DNA from: Hedera helix
Lineage: Eukaryota > Streptophyta > Magnoliopsida > Apiales > Araliaceae
Direction: 5' to 3'
Assembly (NCBI GenBank): GCA_947179155.2
Contig: OX359282.1
Span: 19,865,510 to 19,929,509, forward strand
DNA length: 64,000 nucleotides
Part shown: positions 1 to 11,400 of the stretch, one piece after another
How the letters are laid out: each line of letters opens with the position of its first letter
Position numbering within the stretch: position 1 is the stretch's first letter
Position numbers and translations under genes: made by a program
The notes under the pieces: generated by a model
Told to the model about the DNA's origin: nothing
Databases searched by the model: none
What the model saw: only the letters and a program-made list of their open reading frames with translations

Positions 1-1492
1 TTACACCCTGGCTCGTCAACATGAGACCTTTTGGAGTTTTACCATGATAACCATCTTTAACCACGAATCAATGTAAGTTCATTAGGTTAAGCCGAGCATC
101 CTTTACGATTTATTTCTATATACCTTTATCCCCAATTATAGGATGTTTTTCCCAAGTCCTTCATGGAGAAATATTTAGACAACTATATATTTACTAATTG
201 TAGCATCAGTATGTCATTCGTTATTAGTAGTATATCAACATATAGTACTAAGAATGTTAAGGTGCTCCCACTAACCTTTTATACACACATGGTTCATCCT
301 TATTTTTGATAAAATCACACTTTTTGATTGTCTTATCAAAACGAATGTTTCATCTTTGAGAAGCTTACTTCAATCCATAATTGGATTGTTGTAGCTAACA
401 TACTTGATTTACTCTTTCTTTGAAGATAAATTCCTCTGGTTGTATCATACATACATCCTCTACTGAGGAAGGGTGTCTCTACATCCATTTGTCAGATCTC
501 GTATAGTAAGTTGTATCTGCAAGCAAAATTCGAATGGACTTAAGCATTTCTACCTTTAAAAAGTTTCATCATAGTCAACTCCTTAACTTTGTTTAAAATA
601 TTTTGTCATCAGTCGGGTCTTACGGGTCTCCACCTTACCATGTGCCCTAGTCTTTCTCTAAAGACCCATTTCGAATTTCTTGGTCATCTTCTCTTGAGTT
701 GACTCTACTACTCATACCTCATCTTATGTTACTGGATCATCATCCACTATGTTGCATGTCTCATTATCATCATTTATAATGAATTCATACCTATCAGGTA
801 TCTTCGGTACTTTTTCAATTTTACGGCTCAGTTGTGGTACAATAGGTTTTTTTACTTGGACAAGTTCTTCATTTGACCTGTAGAGTTTTACGGTTCTTAA
901 ACTTCTTCAAGATCTATCTTACTCCCACTAACCCCTTCAAGGATAAACTCCTACCCCTTCAAGGATAAACTCCTTTTTCAAGAAGGCAACGTGTTTCGAT
1001 AAACACATTTTAATTAGTAGGATTATAGAAGTAATACCCTAAACTTCTTTTAGGATATCCCATAAACTTTCATTTGTCAGATCATGTCCTAAGTGTATCC
1101 TCTTCAAACCTTTTGACATAAGCTGGACAACCTCAAATCTTAACATACTTAAGATTTGGTTTTCTCACTGTCCATAACTCATATGAAGTCTTAGGGATGG
1201 ACTTTAAAGGTACCTTATTTAGTAGATTTGTTATCCTTTCTAAGGCATAACCCCAGAAGGATATTGAAAGATTGGTATAAACTCATCATAGATCATCACT
1301 ATGTCCATTGTGAGAAAATATCATATCTCCAAAATGATCTAAAAATTCACTGCTTAAGTATTTTATTCTCGATCTAATCAAAAAAAATTAATATTTTTGT
1401 CAATTTATTTTTTTACTTCACTTCTGAATTGTTTGAACCTTTCAAATGATTTGGATTTGTATTTCATCAAATATATATATCGAAATCTATAA

Positions 1493-1762
1493 TCATAAGT
1501 GAAAATAATGAATGAATACTCTCATCTTGCATGTGTTGTCATAGGTCCCACACACAACAATGTGTACTAACTCTAACAACTCTACAACTCTATCTCCATG
1601 TCTACTAAATGGATATTTAGTCATTTTACCCATGAGAAAAGATTCGCAAGTTGTATATGATTCATAATCAAATGACTCTAAAAGCTCATCTTTATGCAAC
1701 TTGTTTAGTCTTGTTTCATTAATATGACCAAGTCTACAGTGCCGCGTGATGGTATGATTCAC
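1493..1762 (-). pseudogene. Copia GAG_pre-integrase domain fragment
   Basis: An open stretch of 89 codons contains the pattern HCRLGHINETRLNKLHKDELL followed by CESFLMGKMTKYPF, the pre-integrase zinc-finger region of plant copia polyproteins (H..H..C..C). The usual tryptophan before the first conserved histidine has changed. The frame opens and closes inside the polyprotein, so this is a fragment, not a gene. Confidence 0.85.
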
Positions 1763-1848
1763 ATCATCTCTTTTCTTTTAGTTTGTTCAATTAAAAAAAT
1801 ATTTTTCATATAAGTCAAGTATGCAAAGTTCATCAAGTAATAAACCAA

Positions 1849-2061
1849 TTATAAACAAAAAACATTATCATTATAAATAGAACAACAGTTGTTCTTTATT
1901 ATAATGTCAAAACCTTTCTTGTTAACACATGGAACAAAAATAACGTTTCTTACAAGAACTGAGATATAATAACAACTTACTAACTTAATAGACTTACTCG
2001 TAGGCAATGCTAAACTGTAAGTTTCTATGGCTAATGCAGCAACATTTGCTCCATTTCTCAT
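1849..2061 (-). pseudogene. Copia polyprotein fragment between protease and pre-integrase
   Basis: Seventy codons begin NGANVAALAIETYSLALP and include KGFDIIIKNNCCSIY. This resembles the segment just downstream of the copia protease active site. It sits directly upstream, in element orientation, of the pre-integrase fragment, as expected. The two pieces are out of phase because of small indels. Confidence 0.7.
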
Positions 2062-3121
2062 AAAATAGGTTTACTTGTACTTTGTTTAGCCTTCTACTTT
2101 TGCTCGGTCTCTACAACGACTTACATATGTGAGACCACCAACCGATAGCTAACACCTAAGTAAAACTTTTACTTATAGAAAGTTCTATTTCATTATGAAC
2201 AAATCTATATCTGTAGTAGAAGCTCCACCAAGTTTCTTCTACTTAACTACTGCAAAATACTCCTTATAGTTCCTTTTTCAGATTTTCAGCTTATCTTAAT
2301 GAAAGTAAACTCCTTTACCCTTGGGAACACTTTTATTTATGTAATTTATTTAGTGTCTTTCTTTGGACCTCTTCCTTTGCTTAAAAGATTCATCTACTAG
2401 TAAGACGTGATCTTTCTTAAAAGGAAAATGACTCTCAATTGTCTTCTACATGTTAAGCAAATCAGGCAAGCTGATGTCCATCTTACTCATGTTGAAATTC
2501 ATAAGAAATTGTGAAAATGAGTCAATGAGTGACTGCAACATCAAAACTTGACTTTACTCTCCATCTTTGACAAAACTCAGTTGTCCCAAATGATCAATCC
2601 AATTGATCATTTTCAGAATTTGAATATGTACTGTAGTGTCATCGGACATTTTAGATCAGAAGAGCTCCTCAGATATCTTATATCTAACTGACCTACTTTG
2701 TTAATCATGCAACTGTTGAAGGTGAAACAACATAGTAGGCGTATCTATTTTCTCATATTAACGTTGTAACTCGATACTCATGGAGGCCAACATGATGCAC
2801 TAAGCCACTTATGCATCATTTTTTTACTTTTTGAAATAGTAATCTCTTCCTTAGAGGCATTTCTTATGTGTGCACAACAAAATAGTATTGTTCAATTCCT
2901 TATAAACATTTATTATGTAATAAAACAACATCTCAAATAATTACTACAAGCCTTATGTGAGCACAACAAACTCATATTAAGTATTTGATACTCTATCATT
3001 TTATCATGCTAGAGACCGCATTCGACATTCCAAATGTCTTTAAACATTACAACTCAACATTTTTACCTTGAGGGGTTTGTTATTATTAGTCGTATGTTGT
3101 TAAACACGCACGTGCGCGCGT

Positions 3122-3122
<1 letters not shown>

Positions 3123-3200
<78 letters not shown>

Positions 3201-3201
3201 A
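3123..3201. repeat. (CA)n-(TA)n microsatellite
   Basis: About 30 CA units run directly into about nine TA units. A CG-alternating stretch (ACGCACGTGCGCGCGTG) just before it makes the whole tract alternating purine-pyrimidine. Confidence 0.97.
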
Positions 3202-3734
3202 TACGCGTCATATTATTTAACATGTGAAACATGTTTGATAATATATAACATATACATAATAAGCAAGCACATATAGAATACTACTATATTCTATTTAGAT
3301 TGATTATGGACTTTATTCTAGTTTGGTTCACTTGAGCCACCAAGTGAACCATAAGGTCAAACCTAGGGTGCAAGAACAATTATATAAATGTAACTATTAC
3401 ATTTAAACATGGGCTTAAATACAAATGGGTCTTCAACGTTCCTTGCTCTTTGGCTTCAACTCTTTAAACAAATCTAACTAATCATATTACAATCTATTTT
3501 CATAAAAAAATAAACATTAATTAGTAGTCAATGAGAAGTACATAAGAGGGAGATAAAATTTACATTAGAAAATTAGATAAGCGAGTTACACAAACCCCAT
3601 TTATATAAACTCATTCATTCAAGCATCCAACTAAAATAAATCCAATCACACATTGATCAATAGTCCATAATCAATCCATTCTATTATCATACATATCATC
3701 ATATGTATCACTCATATTAGGAATTAAAATCATT

Positions 3735-3735
<1 letters not shown>

Positions 3736-3784
<49 letters not shown>
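3736..3784. repeat. (CA)n-(TA)n microsatellite, second copy
   Basis: About 16 CA units followed by about eight TA units, the same compound arrangement as at 3123-3201. Confidence 0.95.
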
Positions 3785-4233
3785 CATTTAATGAGCAATT
3801 AAAATTACATGAAATCCAATTTCAAGTTTAAAATAAATACTTAATTTTAATTATAAAATAATCAAAATAAACTCTTTATTTTTTAATTATTGAAAAATTA
3901 CACAGAAAAATAAAAAGAAAATTATGTTGTTATGCGCCCAGCACAAAAAACTTGCGCTCCGGCGCTAACCCCTCTGGACATTTCCACCCCAACACATCTT
4001 TTTAGTTCAAAATCGTGCACCCCGACGCATCAAAAAGAACTAAAATGATGCGCCCGGCACATGGCATCAAAATCAAATTTTTAATTTGCAATTTTTTCAG
4101 AAAAACACGATTTTTCCTTCTTTTTTTAAAAAGCCATGATTTTATACAATATATTATGCCTAATAAATTATTCTAAACACATACTCATACATATACGAAA
4201 TCAAAACAATTAATAATTCGCAAAAGTTTGACT

Positions 4234-5051
4234 CTTGATGCCACTATTGGTTTGCAAATTATTAATCATACATGCAATTTAATTGATGTAGAACATCGGA
4301 AGCAAGCATAAATCATATTTAAAAATTTTCTATAAACTAAATACCAGGATATTTCTTATGCGATATTTATTAACTGAAGAATGATAAAAGATTATGCTTT
4401 GTATATTCAATTCTTGAACAGCTACGGGTTCACCTCCCTTTATCCTTCTTCAAATCCACCGATTAGAATCTACGAATCAACATTAGCTACCCAAGCGTGC
4501 AGCCTCTAAAGGTGATCCACCAAGAGATAATATAGATTGAAGAAGTAGATTTAGATTTCTCTAAACTTTATGTGGTTAACCCTAATTTTTTCTCTCTTCT
4601 AGTTTTTTAGATTGTAGAGAAAATGTGAAGTATTCTCCAATACTTGATGCCACTATTGGTTTGCAAATTATTAATCATACATGCAATCTAATTCATGTAG
4701 AACATCAGAAGCAGGCATAAATTATATTTAAAAAAAATTTATAAACTAAATACCAAGATTTTTCTTATGCGATACTTATTAATTGAAGAATGATAAAGAT
4801 TATGTCTTTGTAGATTCAATTCTTGAACAGCTACGGGTTCACCTCCCTTTATCCTTCTTCAAATCCACCGATTAGAATCTACGAATCAATATTAGATACA
4901 CAAGCGTGCAGCCTCTAAAGGTAATCCATCAAGAGATAATATAGATTGAAAAAGTAGATTTAGATTTCTCAAAACTTTAGGTGGTTAAATCTAATTTTTT
5001 CTCTCTTCTAGTTTTTTAGATTGTAGAGAAAATATGAAGTATTCTCCAATA
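4234..5051. repeat. 409-bp tandem duplication inside the copia LTR
   Basis: The unit starting CTTGATGCCACTATTGG at 4234 recurs at 4643, offset 409 bases, and the two copies stay aligned to about 5051 with scattered substitutions. Each copy includes the primer-binding-site-like sequence and the LTR edge. Confidence 0.9.
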
Positions 5052-6460
5052 GTTACAATAAAGTGAGTAACACTCAATCTATAATAAGACTCCTATTATT
5101 TATAGACTGGCTCAACCCTCCTAAACTCTTTAAGAGTAGGGTTTTAATTTAACTCATATTTTAATTAGGAACTAAATTAATTTATTATAATAATTATAAT
5201 TCCTAAACTATTTAGGAACTTAATTATTTATAATAATACTACTATTTATTAATTAATTTTGAAATAATTTAGGAACTAAATAATAATAATAATAATATGA
5301 CTCCTCTTATTAACTTATAATTAGTATTTTCAAAATACTTAATTATAAATATTGTGTTATTTAATTTATTTTATCATCATAATATAAATTAAATATACTT
5401 AATTTATTATTACAATTATGTCATCTACTTTTAAAATAAATATTTATCTTTTATGGTGTGACCCTTTAGGTTCAATATTAAGTCGGTAGTAGAATAAATA
5501 AATTAGATTAATTCTAATATTATTTATAATAAATTAAATTCCTTTATTTTATTTATAAATAAATACTAATTTATTCTACATCATGAGGGAAACCTCTCAG
5601 CATATCATGACTATCCGGATAATATGAATTTTAACATTTGATCACTAAGAACCAATTTCGCGAATAGTTACTGTACAATTCAATCCTTCTACCATATAAT
5701 GTATCAATCAAATATAAGACATGAAATTTCTGTCAAATCTTATTTTATTTGATCATATGCATTTTAAATCTCAAATGCACAACTCATATTAATGCAAATT
5801 AGAAACTCTTTTCTAATTTTCATTTCACCTTGGCCAAGGATTTCTGACTGTCATTTATCGAATCACATAAGACATTCTTTCCCTTTACTGAAAGTGGCAG
5901 ATCATTTGCTGATCATTCACCTACATCCATGTATAACTTATTATACCCGAACATATACTTTGTTATACCCGGTAGTCTTAAGGAATATGACAAGTATAAC
6001 TCATCATACACAAGGTACTATAATGATCTCAAGTCCAAGGATTACTTGTATTACTATCACATTAGGAACTCCTATTGACAGGCAAGTGAAACTCCATTAG
6101 GTGTTCCTTATGCAAGTCACGTTCAGTGAACTTATTTTCTAATAAGCACCTACAGACTTGCTTTAATGTCTCCACACAAAAGATTACTAGATCAATCATC
6201 CTCTTTGAAAGAGTAGGCATAGTATGTACTAATCTATCTGAATTCACTAATTCCCATTTTAGTGATCCCACGATTATGAACATTTTAGTTTTGAGTTATC
6301 TTGAATTTAGATCTCATTAGAAAAATCAACATTATGATTCTAAAAGCATTGTTCCAAATTAAGCTATGAGTTTATCCATTTAATCAATTCAACCAATTAA
6401 TTATGAATAGTAAATGTCTTTAATTAAATTATTTTATTAATAAATCGAAAAAGATTACAA
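4234..6460 (-). mobile_element. Probable 5' LTR of the minus-strand copia element (right boundary uncertain)
   Basis: On the minus strand the text AGTGGCATCAAGAG lies next to the end of the repeat at about 4248. It resembles the initiator-tRNA-Met primer binding sites that follow plant copia 5' LTRs. The plus-strand LTR edge would be TGGTTTGC at 4248. The LTR body is AT-rich and non-coding, and short open frames in it look like chance. I could not locate the matching TG..CA end near 6.4 kb, so the far limit is only a change in sequence character. Confidence 0.5.
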
Positions 6461-7199
6461 AGTAAAATGTAAGCTTTAGGGATGATTATTATGTAAAGTT
6501 TAAGATTTGTTATTATGCAAGGTTTAAGACTTATTGAATATGAACTTTGGGATGATTAGTATTTATGTTTTTAGATTTGTTATTATGTAATGTGAACTTT
6601 GTTGTTATAACAGAGTTTATAAGTATGAAAAATAGGCTTTGTAAATGTACAAAACACAGAGCATTACAAATGCATCAAAATAGAGTATTATAATGAACAA
6701 AAAATTAGCATTACAGTTGCTCAATTAGACAAAGTCAAACCATTTCAAATCAATAGAACAGGGCAACATTTCATTAATAGATCTTCATTACATTACAAAA
6801 TTAAAGGATATTAATTTTCAGCCCCTTATTTCATTCACTAGTCCCAAAGTCTTCATATTTTAAACCCAAATTTTCTTCATTAACAGACCCAACCCCTTTT
6901 TCAATATTGTAGCTGAAATTCCATGTTATAAAAATCCAACTGCACAATATTATAAACCAATACATTCACTCTCTACTGTTAAAGCTATTGATTTAATTTT
7001 CAAGAGCTCTCAATCTCCTCAATAGACCATGTATCACTTGTATTACTCTAGATTGCATCGAATGATCATCCCAATGGAAAAATCTACAACCATTGGGTTG
7101 TATATAATTGTCAAAAATGTCACTTGTGAAGCCATATAATCAAAATTGAAATTCTAGGACTCATTTAAATTGGATGAACTTACACTTGTATCATAACCA
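6461..7199. other. Intergenic AT-rich DNA, nothing recognised
   Basis: No open frame with coding character and no RNA gene seen. Near 6470-6610 short phrases such as AAGRTTTRAGAYTTGTTATTATG recur two or three times in imperfect form. Confidence 0.5.
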
Positions 7200-7208
7200 T
7201 ATAACCTT

Positions 7209-7499
7209 GGATTAAATGCATATATGACCCCGAAGTATGACCCTTTTAAACATCGTACTCCCAAGTTTAAACGCTCTCATTTCGCTATCCAAAGTAACCT
7301 TAAATTTACATTTCGAACATTTCCCATCCTTTTGAGCAATAAAATTATGACACGTGTCATAATTTCATTGGCCGAAAGGCTGGAAAGGGTCAGGAATGTT
7401 TCCTTAACGATACTTTGGGTAGCAGGATTAAAGCGTTTAAACATGGGGGTACGATGTATAAATGAGCGTATACTTCAAGGTGGGATATGCAATTAATCC
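7209..7499. mobile_element. MULE-like MITE with 9-bp target site duplication
   Basis: Terminal inverted repeats start GGATTAAATGCATAT on the left and, read in reverse complement, GGATTAATTGCATAT on the right. Similarity continues inward around GAAGTATRMCC. Flanks are TATAACCTT (7200-7208) and TATAACATT (7500-7508), an 8/9 match; 9-bp duplications are typical of Mutator-like elements. At 291 bp it cannot encode a transposase, so a 90-codon open frame across it is chance. Confidence 0.75.
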
Positions 7500-7508
7500 T
7501 ATAACATT

Positions 7509-8271
7509 CTTCCGGGATTGATATCAGTCCACAATGTCACTAGTGCACCTAAGCGATGACAATTGCAATACAGATATGCCATTGAAAGGTATTATATCTT
7601 TCTCTTTCACTCTCTTTGATTCGTTGTTGGGGATTCTCTATCTCAAGTTTTCTAGTTTACATGTATCCTGAAGAAGGATAAGATTTTGGGGAAAAAATAG
7701 AAAGATTTAAATAGAGAAATGAGGTAAATTTGTTGAGGAAAAATAAGGAAGGTTTTAAGAGAGAAATATAAATGACGTAATTAATTATTGGTCAAATACG
7801 TCATTAATTGATTTTATACGATCAAGGTTGGTAAATATACTATTGATAATTCTCAAATAGGATCTCCAATAATAAATTGGTCGGACCTGGAAAATAGAAA
7901 TAATATTATATTTTAATATATTTTGAGGTAATAATTGATGATAATGATACTTAGCAGTGCAAATTGATTTCGGCGTGTATAGTTAGGGGACCGTTTTGTC
8001 ATTTGCCCTTTCTATTTTAATTTTTTTTGGCGTCTTCCAGAGAGAGCTGATGAGCCTGCTTTCGAACAAAGTTGATCCGCGACAGCGAAGACCAGCAACT
8101 AGCAAGCAACAAAGAAGAAGAAAGATTCAGTTTCAAAACCCTTCTCTTTCTCTCTCCAGTTATCTCCTCACAATGTTCCTTCAAAACTAATAAAGCCCAG
8201 ATACTAAAACACAGCACCTGTACATATATAAATCCCCATCTCTCTAAATTCTCTAATTTGGCTAAATCACG
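7509..8271 (+). promoter_or_regulatory. Upstream region and 5' leader of the GT8 gene
   Basis: No other gene lies here. The last 200 bases are pyrimidine-rich (CTTCTCTTTCTCTCTCCAG near 8140-8159), as in many plant 5' leaders. A TATA-like ACATATATAAAT (8222-8233) lies only about 40 bases before the ATG. It may be leader sequence instead of the core promoter, and the transcription start is not determined. Confidence 0.4.
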
Positions 8272-8499
8272 ATGAATTTGAGGGTTTTGAGATATGGGTT
8301 TGTGTTCCTTCTTCTATTAGTTCTTTCAGTATGCCAAATTCATGCATCTGATGAAGCATATGTGACCCTTTTGTATGGCGATGAGTTCGTCCTTGGCGTA
8401 AGAGTTTTGGGAAAGTCAATTCGGGACACCAAATCTACCAAAGATATGGTGGTTTTAGTCTCTGATGGTGTCTCCGAATATTCTAAGAAGCTCCTTAAG
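8272..8499 (+). CDS. IPUT1: GT8 gene exon 1 (residues 1-76)
   Basis: Begins at ATG with the signal peptide and contains YVTLLYGDEFVLGVRVLGKS, the first GT8 strand. Ends CTTAAG before GTATTA; phase 0. Confidence 0.93.
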
Positions 8500-11400
8500 G
8501 TATTATTGGCTTTTTATTTCCCTTTGTTTGATTTACATGAGTTTTACATTAACTAAGTGAAAATTTTGCAGAAGATTAAAACCGAGTCCTATGGTCTGTT
8601 ATGTTTATAACTGTAGTTTAAATTCATGATGTTTTTTGTTCTATGTAGCTTTGTGTGTTTCTTTTAATGGTTGTGGGGTTTTGAATCTTTTTTTAGCTTT
8701 ACAACTCCTATTTTTACTATATTGGATTATGGATAATATTATACATCTCTTTTATAGTTTCTATTTGTTAGAAACTAAAATCACATACTAAATCTATTGT
8801 ATTTTATTTTCACACATACACACAAGTAAAATACAATAAGAACTTATTTTTAGTTCAAAGACTAGGTATTCTATCAACAATACTATCATGTAGGTGTGAG
8901 GTGAAGAGATAATCCAGAACAATAAGATTTTGAGACTTATGTGTGATTATATTTATAATTATGATTCAAATTAATGATAAAATTTGATCTGTGTAGCTTT
9001 TTGTAGATTATGTTAGCATTTTACCTTTAGGAATTTTGCTTTAATTTTAGGCAGATAGGAGTATTGTGTTACCTTTTTCTTTTTAATCATGTTACATTAT
9101 TTGGGTTTATGATGAATTCTGGACATTTCTCTAGCTATCTCATTCTTATTAGTTGTTTGACACCATTATCACATTCTGAATCTTCTGTTCACAGTAAGAA
9201 TAAAGAAAGAAATGTCGAGTAGAGGCTTGAATTTTGTTGTATGTATTAAGTAACCAAATAAGGAATACTATAAAAACTACCAAATTTTTTGGGGTTTTGG
9301 TTCATTAGCGAGACTTTTCCTCTTACTGCATCATAGGGGTTGATTCCGAGTACTTTAGACCTCTTGACATTACCTTTGGAGGCTTTCATACAAGTGCTAG
9401 ACAGTACTATGCAGTAGCATTAGGAAACGTCATCTGGGTTAGTTGGAATATAAGGAAAAGTGGATAAAGTAAAGTTCTTTATTAATCAAAGAGCCATAGA
9501 GGTTTATGGGGCAATGCTCATTTTCTGTCGTCGTCCTCATTGGCTTCATTTTACCCCGTCATTTGTATGACTGATATTGTGATTTCTACTTTTCCACTAT
9601 GCTATGTCAGTCTGATAACTTGATGTATTACCTGTGGAGAGTATAGTTTCGGCTAGCTGCTGTGTCTTGGGAATTAGGGCTAGGTAGAAATATTAAGATC
9701 TAGCATATATACTGTGAACTATTTGATGTATTCCCTTGTGATCGAAGAGTGATACATGCATATAAACCTTTTATCCATCACCTTAATAGCCTATGGGTTA
9801 TATATATCATTCTGTTATATGAAGAGATGCTATTAGGCCTTGGGAGGACCATTCTCCTTTTCCTGTGACCAGCATAGATTGAATTCCTAGCTACACGGAT
9901 TGTAGCATTTTTGAAAGTCTTTTAAGAAGCAGTACCTATTGTATTTTGCCATCATATGTTAAGATTGTTTATGGAAAGTATTTTAGGGTTTTAGTTAAAG
10001 TTCTAAATGAATATTACATGGTGTTTAATATCTCTTTTTAGGCGGATGGATGGATTGTGGAGAAAATCAGTTTACTGGCAAACCCTAATCAGGTGCGACC
10101 AACAAGGTTTTGGGGTGTCTACACAAAGCTGAAGATATTTAACATGACTAAATACAAGAAAGGTAATCAACTTTCTTATCATTATTTTTGTTATTCTCTG
10201 ACAATATAGCACATGTATTTGTATATTTTCTGGAAAATAAGTGAGTGCTTTCTTGAGACTGGGGATTCGGCTTGGGACTGGCTGTCCTTGACTTTAACTC
10301 ATCTGAAAACACCTAACTTGTATTACTCATGCTAACATTTATCAGAGTTCTTTAGAGATTTACAATTCACAATTTGAATCTTGTGATTTGTTGTGATAAT
10401 ACACATTGGGGATTTGGAATTAAGGGTGCTGCAAAATTAGCCATGAAACAATAAAAGAGAATCGTGCATGAAGCATTACAAGTTGGCGAATCGCAAATAA
10501 TCTGATTTTCAAAAAGAATTCAAAGTAGTCCATATCCTCCTGTCCAGTAGTTCAAAAATTCAATGCTTCAACTTTTTTTCCAATAAGAAAAAAGTGTTTC
10601 TTGAAAAGACTACACTGTCTACATTTATGCTCTTTAGAGCTAAGATATACATTGCTCTCTCTCGCTCTCTCCCTCCCTCCCTTCTGGTTATTCCTTTGGG
10701 GGTTTCTGGGTTTCTTGTTCTTGACGACTCTAACTGCCGAGGTATCGCCCTCTCATGAGGCTCACAATGGCAACAATGTTTTTGTTTTCTATCTCTTAAT
10801 CTAGATATACTTTGACAGTCAGTTTCTTGCAAAAGCTTTGGTGTTGGATGTCGACCTTTTAAGAAATAAACAATTTTATTTATCACCATCTTGTATACGG
10901 TATATCTATTTTCAGATCTACTATAAGCATGACAACATGGACCTTGAAGTAATAATTTATTTGCCACTTGAGTATTTTCATAATTGGTCATTTAGTATTC
11001 TTTCGGTCCCAAATTAGTTCTCCACGGTCCTTTTTGGATGTCCCAAAACCATGTCACTTTTTTTTAAAATTTATACAAGTATTACTATTTGTACCTTTAT
11101 TTGACAATGAATAGAACTTTGGGGTAGCCTCCAATAAAGGGTAGTAGTTTTTGAAACTTAATGAAGCATATTACTTCAGCCTTTGGACAAAGTACATGCA
11201 AGTCTAATCACTAATGTGGACAACCGAATTGGATGGAGGGACTATGTGACATATGGTTTTGATTTTCGACCTATGAGCTTAAGGAGATAATCCGGGAAGT
11301 ATTCAGAGATAATCTTTATATTATTAATATTTGTTGTGATTTATTATAATTCTTGAGCAAAGTAATTACTCCATATTTTGTTTTTTGAGTTTGTGAAAAT

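Larger units (their letters stand above)
1..2830 (-). mobile_element. Decayed Ty1/copia retrotransposon, internal region (gag, protease, integrase, RT remnants)
   Basis: Reading the minus strand from high to low coordinates gives copia domains in the expected order. Around 2400-2540 there is a gag-like stretch (MSKMDISLPDLLNM). A protease-region piece follows at 1849-2061, the GAG_pre-integrase domain at 1493-1762, an integrase stretch near 1140-1290 (FWGYALERITNLLNKVP, then YELW), and the RT start near 420-590 (GVDYDETF). Stops and frame changes interrupt every part, so the element is dead. Its RNase H end and 3' LTR should lie left of the window. The family is known for cytoplasmic reverse transcription and integration; here only remnants remain. 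Domain identity is secure from the motifs, the lineage within copia is not. Confidence 0.85.
2831..4233 (-). other. Leader and decayed DNA between copia gag and LTR
   Basis: No coding signal was found. The stretch contains two CA/TA microsatellites (listed separately) and, near 3935-4065, GC-richer text repeating the theme GCGCCCAGCAC / GCGCCCGGCAC. It lies between the gag remnant and the LTR of the minus-strand copia element, so it is probably its untranslated leader. Confidence 0.4.

Noticed and set aside
5792..6320. Open frames of 64-102 codons on both strands
   Set aside because: Within the AT-rich copia LTR; overlapping on opposite strands and without recognisable motifs.
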